NCBI GenBank assembly: GCA_949346185.1
Contig: CASGVX010000018.1
Location: forward strand, 1 to 14,459
Source: an uncultured Lachnospiraceae bacterium
Lineage (GTDB): Bacteria > Bacillota > Clostridia > Lachnospirales > Lachnospiraceae
Direction: 5' to 3'
DNA length: 14,459 nt
The translations under genes were made by a program, and so were the position numbers. The notes beneath the pieces were generated by a model. It worked only from the letters and a program-made list of their open reading frames with translations, ran no database searches and had not been told where the DNA came from. This document shows, piece by piece, positions 1 to 7,094 of this stretch (position 1 is the first letter of the stretch; every line of letters starts with the position of its first letter).

Positions 1-52
1 GCGTACTTTCTTTGCTTCGGTAATCAATCGAAAGAATGCGTACTTACAGATG

Positions 53-80
53 GGGGTGACCTATTGGTCACCTCTTTTTC
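53..80 (+). terminator. Rho-independent terminator of the upstream (unseen) gene
   Basis: A perfect 7-bp stem GGTGACC/GGTCACC (55-61 with 66-72) closes a TATT loop. It can be extended by a G-T and a G-C pair and is followed directly by TTTTTCTCT. This is the standard intrinsic terminator shape on the + strand. It separates the cluster from whatever is transcribed from before position 1. The stem is self-complementary, but the T-tract lies only on the + strand side, so + strand use is favoured. Confidence 0.85.
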
Positions 81-109
81 TCTATAAGGAGGGATGCCGA
101 ATGGAGTAT

Positions 110-138
110 TTGAACTTTTGCCATCCTAATCCTATAAA
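110..138 (+). promoter_or_regulatory. Sigma-A-type promoter for the cluster
   Basis: TTGAAC (110-115) and TATAAA (133-138) are separated by exactly 17 bases. They match the -35 consensus at 4 of 6 positions and the -10 at 5 of 6. A transcript would start near 145 and carry a leader of about 20 bases containing the ribosome site AGGAGG (155-160), five bases before the ATG at 166. Its place just after a terminator and just before the first gene fits a cluster promoter. No sigma-28 flagellar promoter is seen here, so expression may not follow late flagellar genes. Inferred from sequence match only. Confidence 0.65.
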
Positions 139-165
139 AAATTTATCATTATGTAGGAGGAAGTT

Positions 166-480
166 ATGAGTGCAGAGAAGGAATTAGTGGAGAAGACATT
201 GGAGGAAGTGAGGGAAAGCGTTGATCTCTTTTACCAGCAGAAGACAGGAGAGGCGCTGCAGCAGTTTGACATAGTGCTGGGAAAAGTTATGACAATGGTG
301 GATACGCTCTTTGCATACAAAGAAGCGCATGAGGGTTTTGCGTTGGATGAAGAGAAGGTGAAAACTGCCTTGACAGAGGCGCTGGGTGCGCTGGAAGAGA
401 GAGATATGATTCTCTTGGCAGATATTATTCAGTATGATTTTGTGGAATATGTGGAAGAATTATTGGGCGGCATGGAATAG
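166..480 (+). CDS. Small helical protein, stand-alone version of the N-terminal domain of the second Maf
   Basis: This 104-aa acidic, soluble protein has no signal peptide or membrane segment and looks all-helical. I do not recognise it as a named family. Residues 22-101 align with about residues 32-110 of the Maf encoded at 2719-4485. Both have FY near the start, similar spacing, and a shared block RDxxxLADI (residues 79-87 here, 86-94 there) followed by a helix ending in EEL/EERL. The start is well supported by AGGAGG five bases upstream. It sits directly before a Maf gene that lacks this domain, so a plausible role is a partner, chaperone or substrate-presenting subunit of that Maf. Its size and helical nature recall flagellar chaperones such as FliS, but I see no sequence match to FliS. 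Function unknown. Confidence 0.85.
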   Translation: MSAEKELVEKTLEEVRESVDLFYQQKTGEALQQFDIVLGKVMTMVDTLFAYKEAHEGFALDEEKVKTALTEALGALEERDMILLADIIQYDFVEYVEELLGGME

Positions 481-593
481 AAAATACCAGCAGATATGGT
501 TGGAAAGCAATTCTGTAAAGCGGTTATGGCACTGCCTTTTGGGTCGGGCTATTGCGCAATGAATAATATGAGCGGAAGAACGGAGAAGTTGAT

Positions 594-2423
594 ATGGGAT
601 ATTATGACAAGAATAAAGAGGCAATCAAGACAAGGTATCAGGATTCATATGAGGAAATCTTTGAGCGGATGGAGAAAGAAGTGACTTCCGAGTATCAGGT
701 GGAAAGCATTGTGGCCAGAGATGGGAATCATGCCTTGACTGTGGAGAAGAATGGGGACAAATTTCGCCTGAACAGTGTCTACAGACCTTTGGAAGAGGCG
801 AAAAAATGGGCAGACCAGTACGAGTTCCAAAATCTTGACGTAAATGTTTTCATGTTTGGATTTGGAAATGGCATCTTTGTAAGGGAATTGCTCCATCGGA
901 CCCAGTCGGATGCCCGGGTTTATTTGTGGGAACCCAATGTCAGCATATTTCGGAAGGTGATGGAAGAAGAGGATCTGGAAGAGATATTGAAGGATAAGCG
1001 GCTATATCTCTATATCGGAGAAGATGGGCTGAAAGAATTGAAAGAGGCTATGGAATGCAGCGTGAGCTGGCACAATATGCCGTCTCAGATTCGATGTGCT
1101 CATGTCTGCTACGACAGACTGCATGAGGAGGAATATTTGGAGTTTTTGAAAGCAATCAAATATTCTGACAGCATGGTGCAGGTGAAGCGAGATACCAATG
1201 TGTACTTTGCCCATCGAGCGGTAGTGAATGTAATAGATAATTTGCGGTATATCAGGAAGAGTAATTTTGTGACAGATTTGATTGGAAAGCTTCCGGAGGA
1301 AATACCGGCCATTGTGGTGGCGGCAGGTCCTTCTTTGGAAAAAAATATTGATTTGCTCAAGAAGGCGCAGGGCAGGGCGTTTATCATTGCCTCAGATACG
1401 GCAGTCAGGAATCTGGAGGCGAAGGGGCTTCCCTATGACTGCGTGATTACCATCGACCCGGGAAAGCATGCTTGGTATATGACCGATTTTCCAGGCTGTA
1501 AGGAAAAGCCGCTCTTCTGCAATTCCGAATCCCAGAGGGAGATTATGAAGTTCCATACGGGAAGGAAAATCTGGGCGGCAGGTTCTGTCTATATAGACAA
1601 TTTATATAGTTTTTTGGGCTTGCGTTTTCCTGAGAGCAGTACGGGTGGTTCTGTTGCCACTGCGGGAACACAGCTTGCCTTTCATCTAAATTTGAAAAAT
1701 ATCATCCTGATTGGTCAGGATTTGGCATATACGGGAGAGCACACCCATGCTGGCGGATATGATAACCATATCCTAAATGAGGAGAAATTCATCGAGGAGG
1801 TGGATGGCATTGACGGCGGGAAGGTGGTAACTCGGGGGGACTGGATTGTGTTCCGGGATTGGTATGAAGAGTTTATCAAGTTGCACGAAGATGTCAACTT
1901 GGTGGATGCCACCGAAGGGGGTGCCCTGATTCATGGTTCTAAGATTATGACTTTGGAAGAGGCGCTTGATACTTATTGTGGGGAGAAAGAATTTTCCTTT
2001 GAGAAAATTATGGAAGAACTGCCGCCTACCTTCGACGTGCTGGGATTTGAGCCTGTGCGGGATGTGCTTCAGCGCATGGGAAAAGGCTTCCACAATATCT
2101 TGGAGCGTTCTAAGGAAGGGAAGAAGGCTGCGGAGGAATATCTTGCTGCGGGAAGCGGGCTGTCGCCCAAGAAGCATGACAGGCTGATTAAAACCATCCG
2201 CAAGGCGAATAATTATCTTCAGAAGCAGGCCGGGTACGAACTGATGGAAATGTATACCTTCGACTTGACGTTGAATGAGGTTCATGATGTGAATCAGATG
2301 ACAGGGGATGTGCTGACGGATGAGAGAGATTCCGTGGAGATTGCCTTGGCGATTTATAATAGCTATATTGATGGGGTGGAGGAACTGGGAGACCGGATGG
2401 ATCAGGCCTTGCAGGAGATATGA
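594..2423 (+). CDS. Maf (motility-associated factor) family glycosyltransferase 1, DUF115/MAF_flag10
   Basis: This 609-aa cytoplasmic protein has Maf architecture. Residues 1-225 form an N-terminal domain with a Rossmann-like segment (VFMFGFGNGIFVREL, 85-99). The central DUF115 domain follows, with VVAAGPSLEKN (241-251), the ITIDPG strand (285-290), STGGSVATAG (349-358) and LIGQDLAYTGEHTHAGG (372-388). Next are VDGIDGGKVVTRG (403-415) and VDATEGGA (437-444). Residues from about 465 form a helical C-terminal extension absent from the second Maf. Family knowledge: Maf proteins transfer nonulosonic acids or related sugars to Ser/Thr of flagellin. Which sugar is used here cannot be told; no pseudaminic or legionaminic acid genes are in view. 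The start is the first ATG after an in-frame TAA at 564, with GGAGAA six bases before it. It lies 113 bases after the small helical gene, probably co-transcribed. Confidence 0.92.
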   Translation: MGYYDKNKEAIKTRYQDSYEEIFERMEKEVTSEYQVESIVARDGNHALTVEKNGDKFRLNSVYRPLEEAKKWADQYEFQNLDVNVFMFGFGNGIFVRELLHRTQSDARVYLWEPNVSIFRKVMEEEDLEEILKDKRLYLYIGEDGLKELKEAMECSVSWHNMPSQIRCAHVCYDRLHEEEYLEFLKAIKYSDSMVQVKRDTNVYFAHRAVVNVIDNLRYIRKSNFVTDLIGKLPEEIPAIVVAAGPSLEKNIDLLKKAQGRAFIIASDTAVRNLEAKGLPYDCVITIDPGKHAWYMTDFPGCKEKPLFCNSESQREIMKFHTGRKIWAAGSVYIDNLYSFLGLRFPESSTGGSVATAGTQLAFHLNLKNIILIGQDLAYTGEHTHAGGYDNHILNEEKFIEEVDGIDGGKVVTRGDWIVFRDWYEEFIKLHEDVNLVDATEGGALIHGSKIMTLEEALDTYCGEKEFSFEKIMEELPPTFDVLGFEPVRDVLQRMGKGFHNILERSKEGKKAAEEYLAAGSGLSPKKHDRLIKTIRKANNYLQKQAGYELMEMYTFDLTLNEVHDVNQMTGDVLTDERDSVEIALAIYNSYIDGVEELGDRMDQALQEI

Positions 2424-2431
2424 TTTGGCTG

Positions 2432-2454
2432 CTTTTCACGGTCGATGTGAAAGG
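2432..2454. repeat. Inverted repeat in the gap between the two maf genes
   Basis: CTTTTCAC (2432-2439) pairs with GTGAAAGG (2447-2454) around a 7-base loop: eight pairs including one G-T. It lies nine bases after the first maf stop. No T-run follows directly (the T6 run starts 15 bases later at 2469), so it is not a good intrinsic terminator. It could be an RNA-stability hairpin or a protein-binding palindrome. Confidence 0.35.
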
Positions 2455-2525
2455 ATAATGGGAAAGTGTTTTTTATGATTGACTGTGAATAGTAACATGA
2501 TTTGCCCGTGGGTCAGAAATAGTTA

Positions 2526-2554
2526 TGGATAGGAAATTACTTTTATGTTAGAAT
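2526..2554 (+). promoter_or_regulatory. Candidate extended -10 promoter before the second maf
   Basis: TGGATA (2526-2531, 4 of 6 to TTGACA) and TAGAAT (2549-2554, 5 of 6 to TATAAT) are 17 bases apart. The -10 is preceded by TGT (2546-2548), giving the extended TGn motif. Start would be near 2561, giving a leader of about 160 bases before the ATG at 2719. The -10 covers the ATG at 2545, which speaks against that codon being the translation start. A second, weaker candidate is TTGACA (2560-2565) with TATTTT (2581-2586) at a poor 15-base spacing. Within this 295-base gap I see nothing else except the inverted repeat at 2432-2454. Confidence 0.4.
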
Positions 2555-2708
2555 ATGCTTTGACAGGGTTTGTTGAGGCATATTTTGACGTTAAGGGAAG
2601 GATTCTTTGTGCCGGAGTCTTTGGAAAGAGGTTATGGAGCGGTAAAGGGAAGGAATGTTCGTGCTGGCGAAGTTGGCATGGCTGGAAGCATGATAGAAAG
2701 AAAAGGGC

Positions 2709-2713
2709 GGAGG
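2709..2713 (+). promoter_or_regulatory. Ribosome binding site that decides the second maf start
   Basis: GGAGG lies five bases before the ATG at 2719. The in-frame ATG at 2545 has only a weak AGGAAA at a longer distance, and the 58 codons between them encode a Trp/Cys/Lys-rich stretch with no family resemblance. The 2719 start is therefore preferred. Confidence 0.7.
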
Positions 2714-2718
2714 TCAGG

Positions 2719-4485
2719 ATGGAATTACGGGATTTGAATTTATTGAAGGATGGGCTGCAGTCTGTTCTTGGCAATATGGCAAGGTTTTGCTGCCATGCAA
2801 GGAGGCAGCGGTTTTATCGAAGCAACAATGTGATGCGGGAGCTTTTTGAGGAGATTCCGCGTCTCATCGGCATGCTCTGCGAACACCAGGAGGAGTTGAA
2901 TGGGGATGCGCCTGTCTTTGACATGGAGGGGATGGCTTTGATGCTGCAGGAGTTCCAAGGGGCGCAGGAAGCCAGAGATTACGTGATGCTTGCCGATATC
3001 TGCGAACTGCAGATGCAGCCGGCGTTCGTGGCGTTGGAGGAGCGGCTGGTATCTGCTCTGGGAATCCATATAGATGAGCAGTTATTGAAAAGGAATGTTA
3101 GAAGCTGCGGGGAGAAGTTTCCTCAACTGCTCTATTCGCTTCTGCCGGAGGATGTGGCGAAGGACTGCCTGCAGGGGGAAGTTTCGGATGCCTCCATGGA
3201 CTGGCTGGTGGGGGCGGTGGAGCAGTGTGCCGCAAAGGGATACGTGGTGGAGCCTACTTCCAGTGGCTATGATACCATAGCGATTCGACGGGATGGCCAG
3301 TCCCGCTACATGCACACCAATGGAAATGTGATTTCTGAGGCTTTTTTTCTGGCGGAGGAGTGGCTGTCTCAGGGAAAAGAGGCGTACATATTTTATGGAT
3401 TGGGCATGGGCTATGCCTATCGGGAAATGATATCCATGGATGATAATATTTCTGTTCAGGTGGTGGAGACAAACAGGGAATTGCTGCTTCTGGCTATGGT
3501 GTTTGCTCCCTTATGGGAACTTTTTGACAGCGGGTGTTTTGAGCTGATTTATGATCCCACGGGACATAAGCTTCGCAAGATGTCTATGGGGCTTTCGGAG
3601 GAGCGGGGATTTTATGTATTCTATCCGGCTCTTCTGGGCATCAGGAAACAGGCGTTGCGGGAGCAGATGGAGACGTATTTCGTGGAGGAGAGTTCTGTCA
3701 GGACTCAGGGGCGCAGCCTTCAAGGGAATTTTCGGAAGAATTGTCGCATTGGTGCGGGGAATATTCAGCAGCTGGAGGTTGTCTTTGGCGGAAAGGAAGT
3801 CATCATCGTGGCGGCGGGGCCTTCTCTGGACAAGAATATGGAAAAACTGCGGCAAAAAAGGGAGGGGGTTATCCTGCTGGCGGCGGGCACAGTGTTGAAG
3901 AAGTTACTGGCGGCGGGCATCCGTCCTGATTATATCATCCTGTCAGATGCAAATCCAACGGTATGTTCCCAGATACAGGGAGTGGAGGACTGCGGTGTGC
4001 CCCTGCTGTTCCTTTCCACGGCAAGCAGCAGGGTGGCTGCAAATTATCAGGGGGAGAAGTACCTGCTGTGCCAGAAGGGCTTTGCTCCGGCAGAGGAACT
4101 GGCCGGGGAGAATGGCTGGACGCTGGTGGAGAGCGGCGGTTCCGTGATTACGGTGGCGTTGGATTTATGCTTGCGGCTGCGGGTGAGGAGAATCGTTTTT
4201 GTAGGTCTGGACTTGGCGTATACGGATTCTCTGGATCATGCCAGCGGTACTCAGGAGCGGGCAAAGGTGGTGCAGGATACAGGGGTGCTGGTGGATTCCG
4301 TGGATGGAGGAAAGGTCGCCACGGGGAAGAATTTGAAAGTCTATCTGGATTGGATTGAGAGGCGCATCGCCCGGAGAACGGGGGAGGAGAAGGGAATTAG
4401 TATTCTTGATGCCACGGAGGGCGGCGCCAGAAAGAAGGGGATGGAGATTGTAACTCTGGCTCAGGTGATGGAAGGAGAAGCATGA
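2719..4485 (+). CDS. Maf family glycosyltransferase 2 with fused N-terminal helical domain
   Basis: This 588-aa protein is paralogous to the Maf at 594-2423. Residues 1-112 are the helical domain that exists as a separate gene at 166-480 (RDYVMLADICEL, 86-97). Residues 120-340 correspond to the Maf N-terminal domain. The DUF115 core holds IIVAAGPSLDKN (362-373), YIILSDANP (405-413), ESGGSVITVALDL (471-483), FVGLDLAYT (494-502), VDSVDGGKVATG (525-536) and LDATEGGA (563-570). It stops soon after this last motif and lacks the roughly 140-residue C-terminal helical extension of Maf 1. A longer reading from 2545 would give 646 aa but lacks a good ribosome site. Its stop overlaps the next start as ATGA, implying translational coupling. 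Likely role: protein O-glycosylation, probably of flagellin; whether it shares the sugar or target of Maf 1 is unknown. Confidence 0.9.
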   Translation: MELRDLNLLKDGLQSVLGNMARFCCHARRQRFYRSNNVMRELFEEIPRLIGMLCEHQEELNGDAPVFDMEGMALMLQEFQGAQEARDYVMLADICELQMQPAFVALEERLVSALGIHIDEQLLKRNVRSCGEKFPQLLYSLLPEDVAKDCLQGEVSDASMDWLVGAVEQCAAKGYVVEPTSSGYDTIAIRRDGQSRYMHTNGNVISEAFFLAEEWLSQGKEAYIFYGLGMGYAYREMISMDDNISVQVVETNRELLLLAMVFAPLWELFDSGCFELIYDPTGHKLRKMSMGLSEERGFYVFYPALLGIRKQALREQMETYFVEESSVRTQGRSLQGNFRKNCRIGAGNIQQLEVVFGGKEVIIVAAGPSLDKNMEKLRQKREGVILLAAGTVLKKLLAAGIRPDYIILSDANPTVCSQIQGVEDCGVPLLFLSTASSRVAANYQGEKYLLCQKGFAPAEELAGENGWTLVESGGSVITVALDLCLRLRVRRIVFVGLDLAYTDSLDHASGTQERAKVVQDTGVLVDSVDGGKVATGKNLKVYLDWIERRIARRTGEEKGISILDATEGGARKKGMEIVTLAQVMEGEA

Positions 4486-7013
4486 AGGTTCGCAGGATTT
4501 TAGTCATTATGGGGGCTACCAATTATGGCTCCGTCAAGAAATTTGCCCATGCCCTGATAGCGGAGTGGAGGAAGCAATACTCTGTGGAGGTGCTGGATGG
4601 CAGCGATTTTGAACAGTATGCTAGGAAAAAGGAAGAGATTTTACAGGGGAAAAGTGTGAATGGTTGTCAGGGAAGCAGGCAAGATGGGAAGTATGATTTG
4701 ATTTTTGCTTTTAATGCCTTGGCGCTGGAAGAGGAGAAGGAATTGATTGCCTATCTCCTGGAAGGTGGTGCTGCATATTGCACCCAGCTTCTGGATCATC
4801 CTCTCTATCATCATAGCAGGTTGCTGGAGGCGTCGCCCCGATGCAGGGTGCTGGTGCCGGATGCCAATCATCTGGCGTATCTGAAGGCGTATTATCCCAA
4901 TATTCCTGATGTGGGCTTTCTGCCCCATGGGGGGAGTGCCTCTGGGGAATGGATTCCCTACGAGGACAGGGATATCCAGATTTCTTTTCTGGGGACATAT
5001 ACCAGTTCCCAGTCTTTTCGGGACAGGCTGGCTGGGAAGAATGAAGTGTTGCGGGTGCTGCAGGAGGAACTGATGGATCAGTTGGTGGGGCATCCCCGCT
5101 GGACGATGGAAGAGGCATTTTCCCATATGATCAAAGAATATCAGCTGGAGGAGTCCCAAGAGGATGTTGCCAATGATTTGGCGGCGCTGCGAGAAGGGGA
5201 TGGCTTTATCCGCAGTTATGTTCGGGAGCAGGTGCTGCAGGCCATATTGGAGGCCGGGATTCCCGTGGATGTCTACGGAGACGGCTGGGAAGAGTTTTCC
5301 TGCCGAGGGAGGGAACTGCTTCGCATTCATCCGCCCTGCGATTATGGGGAGGCCATACAGGTGACGGCTCGCTCTAAAATTTCTCTGAATGTGATGCCCT
5401 GGTTCAAGGCGGGCTCCCACGAGAGGGTGTTCAATGCCTTGTGCTGCGGGGCCATTGCCCTCACTGACCGAAGCGAGTATTTTCAGGAGCTGGAGGATCA
5501 GCGGGGCATCGTCATGTATGATTTGGAACGGTTGGATGAATTGCCGGATATCATTCGGGGGATTCTGTCACAGGATGGTCAGGGCAGTGAACTTGCTTTG
5601 GCAGGATATGAGAATGGAGGGAAGAATCATCTGTGGGCACACAGGGCCAGGGAGATTTTGGAATATATGGAGGAAGAAGAGGCTATGAGACCTATTGCGG
5701 CGAAAATCATATCGAATGGCAATGTAGAACAGTTGAAGAATGCAGTGGAAAGCATCAGGGAATATGACCGGGAGATAGCATGCCAGGTACTGGCGAACCA
5801 GAAGGATTTGGAGACGGCGGAATGGTGCAGGGAACGGCAAATCTCTCTGAATTTATATGGCGGAGAGGGGCAATCCTTCTCCACTGCATTGATTCGTTCC
5901 ATAGAGACGGATGCATCCTGCGACGTGCTGCTGGTGAGCGCTGAAATCAAGTGCCTGCCCTTCTGCCTGGAACGGATGCGGCAAGCCCTCTATGAACAGG
6001 AGAAGGCGGGCGGGGTGATACCCGAGCTGGTGACGGAGGATGTCATCGCAGGGAGGAGATACTTTAAGGATTTGTCAGACTATGCCGCAAAGCAGAGGCG
6101 GGGAGACGTGGAGAGGATTGCCTATCTGGGATATCGGGCAGTGCTTCTGGGCAGGGAATTCCTGCAGTGCGTGGAATGGGACGAGGCATATCTGCATCCC
6201 CATAATCTTCTTCTGGATGCCTTGGCTCAGGGAACGAAAAAGGGATATGGATTTTATTCTGTGAGCAATGCCTTTGCGGAAGAGTGCGGGGAGGATTCTT
6301 TCCAGTGCGGGACAGAGCGGGGAGAGGAGAGAGACTACCAGCATCTGATTGGAAAATGGCAGGTGGGATATATGCTCCGGCGTCCCAATACGGATTTATT
6401 CTCTTTTCTGCCCCAGGACAAGGGAGCGCGCTTTCGTGTACTGGAGGTGGGATGTTCTACCGGAGCAAATCTGATGGGGATAGGAAACCTTTATCCCCAG
6501 GCGGAATTGTATGGCATAGAAATCAATCCTCGCGCAGCGGAACTGGCGGCGGCATATGGGGTTGTCAAGGCTGGGAATATCGAGGAGCGGGATGTGGATT
6601 TTGGCAGCGTTACTTTTGATTATATTATCTTTGGGGATGTGCTGGAACATCTCCGGGATCCCAAGGGTGCGCTGGAATATTGCAGAAGTCTTCTTTCTGA
6701 TGGGGGGAAGGTGCTTGCCAGCATTCCCAATCTCATGCATTGGTCGGTGATGCGGGTGCTGATTGACGGTTATTTCCCTTATGGTGATTTTGGGCTTTTG
6801 GACAGGACGCATATTCATTTCTTTACGTATTATGAGATGATAGCCATGTTTGCGGGGGCGGGCTACGAGGTTCTGAATGTGGATTTCACAGAACATGGAG
6901 GAATCCCTCAAGAGGCGGAGCGTTTCGTGCATCAGTTGGTGGAATTGTCGGAGAGTGCAGAGGAGTTTATGTTCCGGGCGTTCCAGTATCAGATTCTGGC
7001 GGAGAAGAAATGA
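4482..7013 (+). CDS. Three-domain protein: CgeB-like glycosyltransferase, degenerate GT2-like domain, SAM methyltransferase
   Basis: This 843-aa cytoplasmic protein reads as three units. Residues 1-395 are a CgeB-like/GT4-type glycosyltransferase: LDHPLYHH (104-111), ISFLGTY (167-173), VDVYGDGW (262-269), and a C-terminal donor-site region SKISLNVMPWFKAGSHERVFNALCCG split over 298-323. Residues 403-605 align with the GT2 domain of the protein at 10645-12297 (shared VESIR, 422-426) but have lost its acidic motifs: NNDT becomes SAEI (486-489) and the EDDD loop becomes HPHN (572-575). Residues 650-800 are a class I methyltransferase: VLEVGCSTGA (653-662), GIEIN (678-682), GDVLEHLRDP (718-727), SIPNLMH (747-753), LLDRTHIHFFT (772-782). 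AAGGAG lies four bases before the start, which overlaps the second maf. Likely adds and methylates a sugar; the middle domain may be structural. Confidence 0.85.
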   Translation: MKVRRILVIMGATNYGSVKKFAHALIAEWRKQYSVEVLDGSDFEQYARKKEEILQGKSVNGCQGSRQDGKYDLIFAFNALALEEEKELIAYLLEGGAAYCTQLLDHPLYHHSRLLEASPRCRVLVPDANHLAYLKAYYPNIPDVGFLPHGGSASGEWIPYEDRDIQISFLGTYTSSQSFRDRLAGKNEVLRVLQEELMDQLVGHPRWTMEEAFSHMIKEYQLEESQEDVANDLAALREGDGFIRSYVREQVLQAILEAGIPVDVYGDGWEEFSCRGRELLRIHPPCDYGEAIQVTARSKISLNVMPWFKAGSHERVFNALCCGAIALTDRSEYFQELEDQRGIVMYDLERLDELPDIIRGILSQDGQGSELALAGYENGGKNHLWAHRAREILEYMEEEEAMRPIAAKIISNGNVEQLKNAVESIREYDREIACQVLANQKDLETAEWCRERQISLNLYGGEGQSFSTALIRSIETDASCDVLLVSAEIKCLPFCLERMRQALYEQEKAGGVIPELVTEDVIAGRRYFKDLSDYAAKQRRGDVERIAYLGYRAVLLGREFLQCVEWDEAYLHPHNLLLDALAQGTKKGYGFYSVSNAFAEECGEDSFQCGTERGEERDYQHLIGKWQVGYMLRRPNTDLFSFLPQDKGARFRVLEVGCSTGANLMGIGNLYPQAELYGIEINPRAAELAAAYGVVKAGNIEERDVDFGSVTFDYIIFGDVLEHLRDPKGALEYCRSLLSDGGKVLASIPNLMHWSVMRVLIDGYFPYGDFGLLDRTHIHFFTYYEMIAMFAGAGYEVLNVDFTEHGGIPQEAERFVHQLVELSESAEEFMFRAFQYQILAEKK

Positions 7014-7094
7014 CTGGGACTGGAATTGCAGGATAGATACGTTAGGTACTAGAGGCAGAGAGCGATGCTCGGAATAGGAGAGGGAGGCTGAGAA

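Noticed and set aside
1..45. 8-base direct repeat GCGTACTT (1-8 and 38-45) and a loose TTCTTT/AAAGAA hairpin
   Set aside because: Too short and imperfect to support an attachment site, insertion scar or structured RNA; the sequence before position 1 is not available.
2..169. Possible C-terminus of an upstream protein in the frame open from position 2
   Set aside because: It would run through a clear intrinsic terminator and a promoter, and the translated peptide looks like random coding. Chance open frame is more likely.
516..541. Sigma-28-like flagellar promoter before Maf 1 (TAAAGCGG, 10 bases, GCCTTTTG)
   Set aside because: The -10 half matches only GCC of GCCGATAA, and the spacing is one short. 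Not better than chance.
2545..2718. N-terminal extension of 58 codons on the second Maf
   Set aside because: Weak ribosome site at 2545, a Trp/Cys/Lys-rich composition without family likeness, a likely promoter -10 over the ATG, and a good GGAGG before 2719.
4641..5420. 259-codon open frame on the minus strand
   Set aside because: Antisense to the CgeB-like domain of the 843-aa protein. No ribosome site or recognisable motif.
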